Shown here: positions 11,577 through 23,198 of the stretch, in pieces
How positions within the stretch are numbered: the first letter of the stretch is position 1
Layout: every line of letters begins with the position of its first letter
Source of the DNA: Candolleomyces eurysporus
Lineage: Eukaryota > Basidiomycota > Agaricomycetes > Agaricales > Psathyrellaceae
NCBI GenBank assembly: GCA_027579435.1
Contig: JANBPK010001269.1
Location: 1 to 39,391, forward strand
Reading direction: 5' to 3'
Length of the DNA: 39,391 nt
The notes under the pieces: model-generated
Told to the model about the DNA's origin: nothing
The model's database searches: none
The model's input: the letters and a program-made list of their open reading frames with translations, nothing else
Position numbers and translations under genes: made by a program

Positions 11577-13380
11577 ATGCCCTTCCACCACTACCTTCCA
11601 CAATTCATCCTTCGAGGATTCGTTGCGGAAGACGCAACTTTCCCTGGGCCGTCTGTACGAAAGTGAGTGCAGATAAAAGCATCAGAAGACGCGATTGATC
11701 TCTTACATTCGATACAGATCGAAGAAGCAGAGGCAGCGGGAGGCAAGGAAGGCGAGAAAGAAGGATCAACCGGATCCAGAGACCGTCTTGGCCTTCAACA
11801 TGGGGTCAAGGTTGATCGAATCCGTACCGATAGCGACCGCCTTTGGGGTGATGAACTTTTGTCAGGATGTTAGTGACCAAGAGGATTTGGAGAAGCTGTC
11901 CGAGCTGGAGAGGGAGGCCGCACGGATCATCAGGGACCTGCACATCGCCGCCGGACGCCAGTCAACCAACCAGACGTTTACCCTCCCCAGGAGCGACCTC
12001 CAGTTGCTCCGTAAATTCATATTCCTTATGCATTACCGAAGCAGTGCCCCCGAGAGGACGTACTACCAGGAGAACCATCCTCGAAACGCGCTAATCCGTC
12101 ATTGGATCCGCCATCTCAAAATAACGACAGGGTACACGACTAACAGGGAGATTTGGTTGGACGGGCTCCATTACTACCTCTCTACCAAGCATTCTGACAT
12201 TCTCAACCACGCAAAGCAATGCTCAAATTACGAACCAATCAATCTCATCGGTGAAACGAACGTTGACATCCCTTCTTACCAGTGGCACGCCCTGGCATAC
12301 GAGTCCTTCAACGACAAACACTACCTCGGAATATGGAAGTCGCACGAAGACTCCGAGTTCGTCTTGGGGAATAACTGTTATGGAGTATGGGAAGGGACGT
12401 TGGCAGGATCACCACTCCTATACAGGATATACGTTATCAGCCCTAAGGTCACGATAGTCCTCAAACTCAACATGTCGAAAACTCTCCCTTCTGAACTCGA
12501 GGACAGCACCCTGAGCGATCATCCTCTGGGTTTTCCTCAAACGGCTTACCATCGAGGCCCCGGCGCTTTAGGGAACATACTTGCAAGTTCAAAGGATCAA
12601 ATCGAGGCATTACAACGTCACCTCAAGTCGCCTAATTCCGACAACGATCAGTTCACGTTCAGCATCAACCAGCTGACGGTGAACCAAACGTACCTCGTTA
12701 ATCAGATCGTCTTGGAAAACCTCGATCCCGATGGGTTGTTGGTATTTACGTCCAGACATACACTACTCTCCACGGCGCAGCGATACGACAGCCCCGAGTG
12801 GCCCTTCTGGAAGCAGAATCGAGAGGCCATCGCTGAATTGGTAAAATACCTCAAATCCCGCGCAGGTGGGAGCCTTACCAGTAACGTCTCCGAACCTGGA
12901 GCGAGCACTCCAGCATTGGGTAATACCACTTCTTCCAACCCTACTTTCGTTGGCCGATTCCAAGACAAGCTCGGCTTTGAGCCATCCACGGAGGGCGGAG
13001 ATATGAAGAAGACTGGTGCAATTGAAGTGAAGGACGGAGAGTTCCCGGATGGAGAAACCAAAATGCTGGTGCACCACGAATCCTTCACAAATAACCCCGA
13101 GCTGCTTCGGCGGGAACCCCGGGCACGGTCAAGCGACCCAAGCTTCAATGTCTTCTTGTGCTGCTGCTGCTGCACGCTGTGCACTGGGTGTCTGTTCCTC
13201 TTCATGTGTACGGCGTTATACATAGCCCTGGCATTGTTCCTTTGGAAGATGCTGTGGAATTTTTCTAGTTATCTATTTTACTTCTTTCTCTATTGTTCCA
13301 TATTCAGTGCGGTGCATACTACGTTAGTCGATGTGTTCATTGTCTTAGTCTCAGTCTCAATCTCCATTCTATTTTCTTAG
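11577..13380 (+). CDS. DUF4238 protein D3 with Cys-rich hydrophobic tail
   Basis: Exons 11577-11662 and 11718-13380 give 582 residues. The start MPFHHYLPQFILRGF and the 55-nt first intron match the paralogues. The core is closest to D7, sharing NCYGVWEGTLAGSP and the TYYQENHPRNA segment. After a Ser/Thr/Pro-rich linker the tail differs from D1 and D2. A cysteine cluster (LCCCCCTLC, then CLFLFMC) leads into a long hydrophobic end with about two or three segments, and the protein closes with VLVSVSISILFS. The cysteines are plausible S-acylation sites, by inference. The very C-terminal part has no equivalent in D7 and may be read-through into former 3' flank. Confidence 0.83.
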
Positions 13381-13594
13381 TCAGATTTTTGGAACGGATG
13401 TCAGTATATAGTCTCGGATTTCGCGTCCGCTGCTCCTCAGATTATTTCTTTGGTCTGAGGGTGCGTATCCATTTACTATCTTGTCATTCCTACATTGCTT
13501 ACCTGTAGATCTAGCCTTACATATCGTCTACTAGCTATACTTCATATCAGATCTTTTCTTTGATCTGAGGCCTTAGGATATATCCCAAGCGGAT

Positions 13595-13850
13595 TCTCAA
13601 TGTAGGACAAGATTACCAAACGACTCATGCGTCTGATAAAGACCTGGCCAGGACGAAGCAGTTTTTTTTCCCACTTTTCGAAATTCTTGTCACTCTCGAT
13701 CCTCGTTGCAAGTCTAATTGANGAAGAGTATCTGCACCTTTGCCTCTCTTTATTTATTTGATTCGTCATGTTTCTTACCACCAAACTTTGTCCAATGTCC
13801 TTGCCCTGCACTGTCCAGAATGGACAACTGTCAGTGGAAAAAGGGATGCA
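13595..13850. repeat. Duplicated downstream flank, copy of 8985-9230
   Basis: This stretch is similar along its length to the region downstream of D1, with TAAAGACCTGG, CCCACTTTTCGA and a CCAATGTCCTTGCCCTGCAC-like end. One undetermined base lies at about 13722. Bases 13381-13594, between the D3 stop and this block, hold nothing I can identify. Confidence 0.6.
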
Positions 13851-13944
13851 AGGGTACGCTCTACACAGCGATGAAGGCTCAGAGAACTATGGACGCTTCC
13901 GCCCTGAATTTCGTTTGCATGTCGTTTCATCAACGTGCTCTTCG

Positions 13945-14452
13945 TCAACCAATATCATGGTCACAGGGCTCTTTTCTTTTCATCTCATCCAAGCTTGCCG
14001 TTCATTGTCCAAAGCTCTCCCTTCCAAGCTTTCACCGGGGTGGTTGCTTTTCTCATTGAATCGGCCGCTCCATTCACGATTTCAGACATCGTCTATGCAG
14101 AAATCATCGCAGGATATCCAAAAGCTTCAATTGTGCGATCAAGCATAGGACCGTATGTCGCGATCGTTCTGAATACACTGGCCTTCCTTTTCTATGCCTT
14201 CTGCATGAGTGAATTTTGCGATAATATGACCACAGACTAATTACATCTTCAACAGACCTTACCGCCAGCGATGATCATATTTCGCGTCACAACAAGGCAA
14301 TCATGGCTTCAACTCTGAGACAAGCCAATGGTGAACTTACCTCGAATATCAATTTTGTGCATCAGACTGCGGAGTCGTCTTTCATTGAGTCATCCATTGG
14401 AAGGCCGAGAGCTGAGAACTCTGACGTAGAACACACTGGTACCAAAACTTAG
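13945..14452 (+). pseudogene. Truncated 7TM pseudogene (exons 4-5 only)
   Basis: Homology to 7TM-B begins abruptly at the TNIMVTGL segment of exon 4 and runs to the stop of exon 5. Exons 1-3 are absent. After SLSKALPS a deletion of roughly a dozen bases shifts the frame, and the next helix (VVAFLIESAAPF) is in another frame. The last intron and the MIIFRVTT exon are recognisable, but SWLQL runs into a stop. The gene cannot encode the 7TM protein. Confidence 0.8.
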
Positions 14453-14530
14453 AATTGGATGCATACTTAGAGGACATGGTTGACCGAGGACAAGAGAAAA
14501 TGCCGCACTGCCGCACTGAGCTACTCGTAC

Positions 14531-15426
14531 TACGGCATTACATATCCGCGGCAATCGTGGCTCTAACTCGCTCGGCTCCTCCTTTGACATCAGACTGTAT
14601 CATGCATGGCCTATGATCATCTTTAGCATTACTACAGGTTGACCATGGGTACTTTAGTTCCCTAACAGATGAAGCAATCTCAAATCCCATTCATTTCTCC
14701 CATCAGACACGTCCGACGCTGTTGACATCAGGGCCAACGACTGACATACCAATTCAAGGCGAATTTTACCATGAGCTTTTCTATATCGTTTGTAAATAAT
14801 GGACGCTCTATCTATGTGCACTCCATCCATCCCACAAAAGCAACAATCCCGTCCGACCTGAGCCCTATTGTCGATTGTCGAGCATCTAACTGAATCTGCC
14901 GACCCAAGACGAGATTTACAATTAGGCCACATTCTCTCTTGAGATTCACGACGTTGCCCTCGTTTCTGATCCTCAAGTTGTATTCTGACGCGGTGCAACC
15001 CCTCAATCCAATCCAAGCACCCCGGAAAGCCCGAATACATTGAATAGTGGCGTTTCGCAATGACCTTAATAGGGCGTCGATCAGATCCACGGTGCTAATC
15101 ATTGCAAGGACTAGGGGTTGATGTATAGGTTTGAGCGATTGTGATGATCTTTACGCAATCATTCTCATTCAGAATCGTCGATCGTGCGGCTAGCAACGAC
15201 TTTACTCATGCTCGGGGGTCCTTTTGAATATAACGAACTGCCAGGCAACTTTGACTTCATCAGTCATGAGTTCTTCATTCTTCCCACACCCTGATGTGCC
15301 CAATTCTATCCCCGTTTCATGAGAGCAAAATAGGTGTAGAGCGACCGCCATCGATTTAGTGCTCAAGTGCCCCATGATTACGAAAGGGTGGCAGCAAAAT
15401 CATGGATTTTGGTTAAATAGTCTATT
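14531..15426 (+). repeat. Degenerate segmental copy of 4139-5047
   Basis: From about 14531 to 14745 the sequence resembles the 3' end of 7TM-A: end of exon 4, intron acceptor and exon 5 with MIIFSITT-like coding now broken. From about 14770 it follows the 7TM-A/7TM-B spacer, sharing a tatgtgcactccatcc stretch and TTTCATGAGAGCAAAA, and leads into 7TM fragment E. The order is the same as at 4139-5048, so it is a segmental duplication. Confidence 0.7.
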
Positions 15427-15635
15427 ATGTCTGAAAACGACGAGTTTGGCGCATACGTCGCTCGCGTAATGGCGAGGTCTCTCTATGTAAATACATCCCT
15501 GACTCTGTTCGTAAGCAATGAGAATATTGTTCTGACTATGCACTAGACTGATGACGGTGTCAGGCATACTCTTCTTCATGGCCGTCTACGGACTCTCAGT
15601 CTTTCTGCAAAGACCTCCAAAAAGGCCAAACTCTG
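15427..15635 (+). pseudogene. 7TM fragment E (start and first helix only)
   Basis: ATG at 15427 opens MSENDEFGAYVARVMARS, clearly a 7TM start. After a first intron, GILFFMAVYGLSVFL follows, then the sequence diverges at about 15610-15635 where ETPKALRKGRTRY is expected. The exon 1 donor is also altered, with GTAAGC directly after the codon for Phe. No downstream exons exist before 7TM-C. Confidence 0.8.
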
Positions 15636-16276
15636 TCTTCAGCTGACCACGGTTGCTTTGACTTAGACAGTGACAAAAATGAGAACGAACACCTGGGGAT
15701 GGGTGATGAATACTTGGAAGCTCCTCCGGTTTGATTCTATGTGCTTCATTTTCTTCCAGCTCAAAAGTTCGTCTCTGTTCTCATGTTATCGTAATCGAAA
15801 CACATGCCCCCAAGTACAGCTTTGTTCTGAGAATCGAAGTGGCCATCCCACGAAGATCTTGTGTTTGAGGTCGATCACTACCCGCACCATTCTGATCCTG
15901 TAGCTTGTGAGTGCCTATCCTTCTACTTCCCCACTTAGTTGGGCCATGCCTCACTCCGTCTTTCATGATCTGCCAGACCTTCCTTCACACGGTCTCTATG
16001 GATGGATGTACTACGTCGATCAGATTGTTCATCATCACCAGCGCTGCTGTAAAGCCACAATCAGTGGAATCAGTGCTATCATAGACATGTTGATAAAGCG
16101 GCTGGTTCTCCTTTTCAGAGAAGCACCTCCTGAAAGCGGTTCGGAGTTTGTACCCTGTTTCAATTCAACAAAAAAAGAGCTTTTAGTGCCATCTATTGCC
16201 TATATATCCAGGGGCTAACAGATCCATGGACCTCAAGACCCCCACCCCTCCGTATTTTGACTTCAGATAGTTCGTC
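15636..16276. other. Spacer before 7TM-C
   Basis: About 640 bp without an identifiable gene. A TATATAT run at 16201-16207 is the likely core promoter of 7TM-C, 70 nt before its ATG. Confidence 0.45.
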
Positions 16277-17486
16277 ATGTCTGAAAACGACGCATTTGGC
16301 ACCTATGTGGCCCGTGTGATGGCGGGCTCTCTCTACGCAAACACATCCTTGACTCTATTCGAGACAGGTCAATTTTTCGAGCACGGATTTTGTGCTGGCC
16401 ATATACTAAACTGATGGTCTCAGGGATTCTATTCTTTATGACCGTCTACGGACTCTCAGTGTTCCTGGAAACACCCAAAGCCCTCCGGAAGGGTCGAACC
16501 CGGTACATCCTGATATCCTTTGTTTTGCTTGGATTGAAAGGTCTTGGAGCGGCCCTGGATTCTTTCGAGATATTCAAGTGCTTGTTCGAAGCAACCTCTG
16601 CCATTGGGTACCTCGACATGGTGGACCAAAACATGCGATCTTGGCAACGATATCTGAGCCTCGTTTGCACGATTGTTACTATCACCATCGGGGATCTTCT
16701 ACTGGTACTCAAGATCCCTCATCCCTCAACCACTTACTAACCATCGTTTTACTTGTCAGGTTTACCGCTGCTACGTAATTTGGCAGCATCGGTGGTGGGT
16801 AACTATCCCACCTGCCATGACCTGCCTTGCTGCTTTCGGTCCGTCCTTCTAATTCTTGGAGTATATTTACTAATAGCCGGAACAGTCCTTGGCATCATTC
16901 CTTTGGCTATAACGAGCCACGGCGAACTCACTGAATATCGCTATGCGTTGGCCAGAACCTTTCTCACTGTGTCGACCAGTATCATGGTCACAAGCCTCAT
17001 TTCCTTCCACCTCATTCGGGCCCGCCGTTCGCTATCCAAAGTCCTCCCGTCTAAAGACTTGACACTTTACACCGGCGTGGTTGCTGTCCTCATCGAGTCG
17101 GCTGTCCCACTGACGGTGTTTGGTGTCCTTTACGCGGCAATCATTGCAGCATATCCAAAAGCCTCAAGTTCGCGATCAAGCGTAGGACCGTATGTCGCGG
17201 CTCTGAATATATTTGCCTTCTTTTTCTTTGCCTTCTGCGTGAGTGAATTTGCAATAACACGGCCACAAATTGATGACATCTTCGACAGACCTTATCGCCA
17301 GCAATGATCATATTTCGCGTCACGACAGGCCGATCATGGCTTCAATTCTCGAGGCGAACCGATGGTGAAATTTCGAATCCGATCAATTTCGGGCATCGGA
17401 CTACTGAGTCGTCTTTCATCGACTCATCCATTGGGAGGCCAAGAGTTGAGAACGCTGATGTAGAACAAAGTGGTACCGAATCTTAG
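16277..17486 (+). CDS. Seven-helix membrane protein, paralogue 7TM-C
   Basis: Exons 16277-16367, 16424-16704, 16760-16838, 16886-17238 and 17289-17486 give 333 residues starting MSENDAFGTYV. Exons 2 and 3 have exactly the lengths found in 7TM-A and 7TM-B. All seven hydrophobic segments and the VYRCYVIWQHRWW motif are intact. The C-tail is the longest of the three, with FSRRTDGEISNP and a Ser/Glu-rich end. Downstream, 410 bp away, lies the DUF4238 pseudogene D4, so this is a live 7TM gene with a dead partner. The antisense frame is open in places only because of hydrophobic codon bias. Confidence 0.88.
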
Positions 17487-17896
17487 ATGTATCCCAAATT
17501 GTCTGAAGCATACGTATATCCAAAATTATGCCATGACTATGTCATTTGACTGCTTCAGCAGGATTCGGACTCAGACCAACTTGAATTCAACAGGAAGAAA
17601 AACGGAGAGGGATGTATGCGAATTGGCAGACAATTGACCAGCTAATGGAAAGACCAAAGGCCACAAACATGAAAAATGCTGTTGTCCCACAGCGGGAGTC
17701 TAGGCAAACAGAGCGGGATAGCTCGAAATTCAATCAAAGCTCAATTATTGCATGGCGCGATACACGAGGCCGCGAGATATGAAAGCGCCACTCGCTGCGG
17801 ATGCGGTCTTCAGCTTACCACCACCTCTTTCTCAAGGGAATTAGCAGTGCTGTTGAGCTTCGATCTCTCCGACTCCAATATCAGTGTCGATAACAG

Positions 17897-18354
17897 TCAT
17901 GCGCCCTATCACCACTACATTCCGCGATTCATGCTTCGAGGATTCATTCCGGAGGACACCACGTCCCTTGAGCCTTCCGTACAGAAGTGAGCGCAGATAA
18001 AGACATCAAGAGATGCCATTGATTGCTTACACTTTCTGCAAAACGAAGAAGAGTGACGACGGGATGCAACGAAGGCCAGCGCGATCCCGAGACCATCTCG
18101 GTCTTCGACATGGAGTTAAAATCAATCAGATCCCGGATCTGTACCAATCGCAAGCGTCTTTGGAGTGATGAACCTCTACCGGGGTGCTAGTAATCAAGAG
18201 CACTTGAAGCACCTGGAAAAGAAACTGTCCAAGGTGGAGGGGAAGGCAGGTCATCAGGGAACTGCATATCGGTGCCGAATGTCAGACATCTAATCAGACG
18301 TTTACCCTCTGCAGGAGCGAGCTCCAGTTGCTCCGGAAATTCACCTCCCTTATG
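17897..18354 (+). pseudogene. DUF4238 pseudogene D4
   Basis: The shared 5' block and first exon are present, encoding YHHYIPRFMLRGFIPED, but two extra bases after the ATG put the start out of frame. The second exon has an in-frame TGA soon after its acceptor, several small indels in the region equivalent to LEHLEKKLSELEGKAARVI, and ends abruptly near LRKFTSLM, where FLMHYR is expected. Only the right arm of the upstream dyad survives (ACACGAGG at 17762-17769). Confidence 0.85.
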
Positions 18355-18926
18355 ACAAAATCTTGACGGCTTTTTTTGTGCTTCTTGATATCTCAAGTTT
18401 GAGCTGTAGGAACAAGCACTAGGATTCCCTTTGCCTCCCGAACGCGGATCATTGGAATTTGAGTGCGCTCGTTGGAGCACGCCTGAGGTAGAAAGACTAT
18501 ATTATATCAGTAGTGCACTCTGCAGATCTTTGAGTTTGACGACTTCCGGAGTAAAAAGTAAATTTGACGAGGTATCAGGTGCATGAGGGAGGCGAGATTG
18601 GACCCGAAGGCCAAGAAAGACTGTTGGGGATGTCGAGGGATGGATTTTATTTTAGAGACCTGAATATAATTTGGATGCATACTTGGAAGACATGGTTGAC
18701 CGAGGACAAGAGATCTAGAAAATGCCGCACTAACGGACCACCTCCTGAAGGCTGTGCTGATTATTTCCTTACTAGGCCAAATTTCAGAACACGTTTAACA
18801 GTGTCCAGGCGAAAACCACTCGCTGGGAATGCGGTCTTCAGCTTACCACCACCTCGTTCTCAAGGGAACCAGCAGTGCTGTCGAGCTTTGAATCTCTTCA
18901 ACTCCAATACCAGTGTCGATTGTAAC
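18355..18926. other. Spacer between D4 pseudogene and D5, with 7TM 3' flank remnant
   Basis: No gene is seen. The segment around 18664-18730 (ttggatgcatacttgg, then gttgaccgaggacaagag) matches sequence directly after the truncated 7TM pseudogene at 14453-14510. A piece of 7TM 3' flank therefore precedes D5. The usual 5' block is present only from about 18810; the dyad is absent. Confidence 0.55.
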
Positions 18927-21900
18927 ATGCCCCACCACCACTACATTCCACGATTCATCCTTCGAGGATTCATTCCGGAAGACACCACCTCCCTTGAGCC
19001 TGCCGTACGAAAGTGAGTGCAGATAAAGTCACCGACAGACGCCATCGGTCCCTTACATTTGCTACAGAACGAAGAAGCAGAAGCAGCGGGATGCAAGAAA
19101 GGCGAGAAAGAAGGGTCAACCAGATCCAGAGACCATCTCGGTCTTCAACCTGGGGTCGGGGTTGATTGAATCCGTACCCATAGCTAGCACCTTTGCGGTG
19201 ATGGACCTTTACCAGGACGCTAGCAATCAAGATAACTTGGAGCACCTAGAGAAGAAATTGTCCGAGCTGGAGGGAAAGGCGGCACGGATCATCAAGGAAC
19301 TGCACGTCGCTGCCGGACGTCAGTCATCCAAACAGACATTTACACTCCCCAGAAGCGACCTCCAGTTGCTCCGTAAATTCATCTTCCTTATGCATTACCG
19401 GAGCAGCGCCATCGAGAAGACGTATTTCCAGGAGGACCATCCTGACAATGCACCACTCCGTCAATGGATCCGCCATCTCAAGAAAACGAAAGGATACACG
19501 ACCGACAAGGAGATTTGGTTGGACGGGCTCCGTTACTACCTCTTTACCAAGCATTCTGACATTCTCGACGACGCAAAGAAATGCTCAGAATGCGGACTGT
19601 CTGGATCGGTCGGCGAAACAGACATTGACGTGCCTTCTCACCAGTGGCACGCTGTGGCATACGAGTCCCTTGCCAATGACTACTACCTCGGAATATGGAA
19701 GTCGCACGAAGACTCCGAATTCGTCCTGGGGAATAGTTCTTATGGATTATGGGAAGGAATGTTTGCAGGGACGACAGGTCTATTCAGGATATATGTTCTC
19801 AGCCCCAAGATCACGGTGGTCCTGAAACTCAACATGTCGAGAGGCATGGCTGGACTCGAGAATAGCACCCTGAGTGATCATCCTCTGGGTTCCCCTCAAA
19901 CAGTTTACCATCGAGGAGCCAGTATTTTCGGGAACAGATTTGCAAGCCCAGAGGATAAAATCGAGGCATTACAACGTCACCTCAAGTCGCCTAATTCCGA
20001 CAACGATCAGTTCACGTTCAGGATCAACGGGCTGACGGCTGACCAGACGTACCTTGTCAACCGGGTCGTCTTGGAGAACCTTCATGCCGATGGGTTGTTA
20101 TTGTTTGCGTCCAGGGATGCAATGCTTTCCACGGCGCGGCGACATAACACCCCACCAGGGTGCTACCTGAAAAGGAATCAAGACGCCATCGCGGGGTTGA
20201 TCAGGTGCCTCGAATCCGGCGCAAGTAGCAACCCTTCCAGTAGCACCTCCCATCTCGACGCAAGCACTCCAGGGTTGGATAATACCACATCCTCTTCTTT
20301 CCCATCCACACCACGCCGATCTCGAGCCAGACTCGGCCTGGACAACCTCATGTTGCCCCAAGAGATCGTCATCATGCATATGCTAGGCGGTGACGGTCCC
20401 AGCAGACCACTCTCAGCGTTGGACAAAGACGTGTTCTTTGACATCCTCCTCTTCGGTATTCTCGAAGGCTCCAAGAATTTCAAAACCGATTACGATCGCG
20501 CTCAACATATTCATCGCAAGTTCCCGCCTCTAACATCCACCATCCATCCTTTGGTTCATTTCATCGCTAAGCGAATGACTCGAGCCAAAGAGCTTATTGA
20601 ATTGCTTCAGGAGATCATGGCCGCCCGTGGTAGGGATAGGCAGGTGAAATTTCCTTCAGGGACGCCCACGAAGCTTGTCGACTCTCTGGGAGAGGAAGAG
20701 AGCCGGCAGCTTCTCCAAATGCTCTCTTTCCACATCAAGTCTCTGGGGCTTGGATGGGTGGGGCAGCAGTGGGAGGGAGAGCCTACGGAGTCGCAGAAGA
20801 TCATCGGGCAAGTGACGATAGTGGCGTATTTGGAGCTTTTGCGCGAGGTGGATCCGAACCTGGCTGCTTCGTTGTGTAGCTCCGTTTCTTTCATCGAAGT
20901 GGTCACGTCGCCCGAACAGCCTAGTGAGACCCATGCTGGAGAACCGGACGAGATTACTCCTATGCGCAATCATGGGCCGGGCGCCTTCCAGTCGGGACTG
21001 AAAACCAATACAGCACCCTCTCCCCCTTCATCCCCACCGGCTTCACCCTTCTCCCCCTCCAAGTCTTCGCGACCACCGAGACACGGCTTGGGTGACTTTT
21101 TGCTACCCCGAAAGCTTGACACAGACTCTGTAGGGAGCTCATTCTCAGAGTTGGACTTAGCCTTCGACGACATGCTTCTTGAAGTCCTCGAGGGCTCGGT
21201 CGAATTCAAAACCGAGTATGAACGGGCTCTGTACGTTCACCGATTCTTTCCACCCCTACCAAACACTCTCCACCCTCTAGTCCACTTAGTCGCAGAACGA
21301 ACGACCCAAGTTGAAGGCACGGTGGATGCTATACGGGAGAGGGTCCAACATCGTATGGGCAAACGAACCCAAAGAGAGGGGAGTTCGAAGGTCATGTTTC
21401 GTCCAGGAGCGCGAACGAAGCTCGTCGACTCCCTGAGCTCTAGAGATGCCAGCCGTCTCTTTACAGCGGTGTCTCTCCACTTTGAGTCACTTGGTTGGGG
21501 CAAATGGGACAGACGACGTACACCGTCACCAAGCATTCTCGAAGAGGTGACGGTGGTCGCATGTTTGAAGGCCTTGCTGGAGGTGGACCCAAATTTGGCC
21601 GCTTCCTTGTGCAGCTCTGTCACGTTCATCGAAACGGTCTTCCCGGATGTCTCCCTCAGTGATGACGAATCCGAAGCCGGAGCGGATGAGGATAGGTCCT
21701 TGACCGCCATGCGCGATGTTCCTGGGAAAGAGATGAAGGGATTCAAAGGTGCTGCCCCGCAGAGTAAAAGGATGTCGAGGACGAATGTTGTATACATCCC
21801 CCGCATTTTTTCTGGTGGAATGGTGTACCTGGCCGCAGGCATTGTGTCTCTGCTTCTCTTTGTATTCAAGGGTCTACTTTGGGACCGGAGCACACGGGAG

Positions 21901-21930
21901 ATCGTGGGTTCGGAGAGGCACTCCGCCTGA
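18927..21930 (+). CDS. DUF4238 protein D5 with duplicated C-terminal domain and membrane anchor
   Basis: Exons 18927-19012 and 19068-21930 give 982 residues, far longer than its paralogues. Residues about 4-390 form the usual DUF4238 core (MPHHHYIPRFILRGF start; WLDGLRYYL; SDHPLGSPQTVYHRG). Residues about 453-650 and 698-888 are two copies of a domain I cannot name. Shared marks are LEGSxxFKTxYxRA, HxxFPPL, a HPLVH segment, TKLVDSL, and VDPNLAASLCSSV before FIE. A Pro/Ser-rich linker joins the copies and an acidic stretch (SDDESEAGADEDR) follows the second. One hydrophobic segment at about 944-968 (GGMVYLAAGIVSLLLFVF) probably anchors the protein. The repeats are absent from D1-D3 and D7, so this is a fusion or insertion between core and tail. 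Function is unknown. Confidence 0.85.
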
Positions 21931-22021
21931 CGGTCAAGAACTCGTGGTACCAGCTTTTGTCGGGTTTCCGCTCTATGGGGTTTTCGGCCTCTATGGAGGA
22001 TTATACCACCGGTTGCGTTAA
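21885..22021 (+). pseudogene. Out-of-frame remnant of ancestral D-type tail after D5
   Basis: In a frame different from D5, the bases around the D5 stop encode GQELVVPAFVGFPLYG and GLYGGLYHRL. This is similar to the last helix of D1 (VPAFVGCLYLAGLFVYAALY). A frameshift near 21885-21905 therefore seems to have removed the second tail helix from D5. Confidence 0.6.
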
Positions 22022-23160
22022 TTTTCGGTTTACCGGTAATGAGGCGGTAGGCCAGCATATTATGGTTGTCTGTTTTGCACCTACTGTTCAGAATCTCGAT
22101 AAATTCAGAATAAGATCGGACTTAACATACCTATTCTTGTCTGTATGAAATTGGAGCATCCGAACCAGATGCCAATATGTCTGATTGCGCAGCCCACTCG
22201 GGCGGGCAGTGGTCAATGATGAATTTTACGCCTGCGGACAAGGTCAGACTCGTTTCGGTTCAGCATGGCATAGCTTGACCTATTGGGCGCGTACTAGCTA
22301 GGCTAGTGAATCAAGTGCCAGTATGATGATGGTGCAGACGATGGAGATATGGAACGATCAAGAGTTCAAAACGGGTTATAGGCGGAGACTCAATTCTGAA
22401 AACGACAACATTTGGACGCGGTTTATTCAAGCTGTCTTCCTCAGATGCTGGTCGTTCTCTCCTGAAAGAAGAAATGTTTTTCCGCTGTGAATGACAATAT
22501 GCTTCCGTCGATATAAGACCATAATGATGCTCGGCATGCCTCAGTCGCCGCACCCAGAACCTCAATCATTCCAACTTCTCTAGTGCGTGAAGAATTTGCC
22601 CTTTGGTCATAATGTTTTGTATATGGGCAGCCAGGCTAGACTCAGCGATCATTACTCAATGATTGTGCCGGAACTTCTATGGCTTAGTATGCAGCAGCTA
22701 CCTCATCGGGATGCGCCCTTTTTAATCTGCGCACCCGTGTGTGTTACGAGTTTCCATGAATCCACCCCGTAAACCCCGAAGTATATCAGGAGATCGCATT
22801 CTGCACAATTCTTCTCGAAATCCAAAGTAGCCATATGCATGGCTCCATGTACATCACACCATGCTGGCATCCTGTGCGAATGGTCCGTTGTCCGCAGTCT
22901 AACGAAGGCGTTGCAGATGAAGGCGTTACAGCTTGCATTCGCCCAGCCGAAACTCGCAATTGACGTGTGGTGAGCACTCTCCTGTTGTATTATCCGTGTT
23001 AGATTTCCTGAGCGACCTTGCGAAGGACTCTTAGTCGGCCTTCATTCAGTTTCTCACAAAGGAAGAGTCAGGACCCGAGACGTAAGGATGCTTTGCCAAT
23101 ACCCGATTTCAGGGTCATCGCTCGGGGGCGCCCAGGACCCACTCCGATAGACGAGACCGG
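22022..23160. other. Intergenic region between D5 and the GMC gene
   Basis: About 1.1 kb with only short open frames of no recognisable similarity. I see no repeat, tRNA or 7TM relic. The right end forms the GMC promoter. Confidence 0.4.
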
Positions 23161-23173
23161 TTATATATAAATA
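23161..23173 (+). promoter_or_regulatory. TATA box of the GMC oxidoreductase gene
   Basis: TTATATATAAATA lies 26 nt before the preferred ATG at 23199. If it is the core promoter, the 5' leader is extremely short. The earlier ATG at 23182 is out of frame and may lie upstream of the transcription start. Confidence 0.5.
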
Positions 23174-23198
23174 CAGGACGCATGTGTCCACGGCTCTC

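Noticed and set aside
16446..16712. Antisense frame opposite 7TM-C exon 2
   Set aside because: It also appears opposite 7TM-B and mirrors the conserved sense exon, so it is a shadow.
21237..22058. A 273-codon minus-strand frame opposite the end of D5
   Set aside because: It overlaps the repeated domain on the sense strand, has no recognisable motif, and the sense frame is supported by the paralogous repeat copies.
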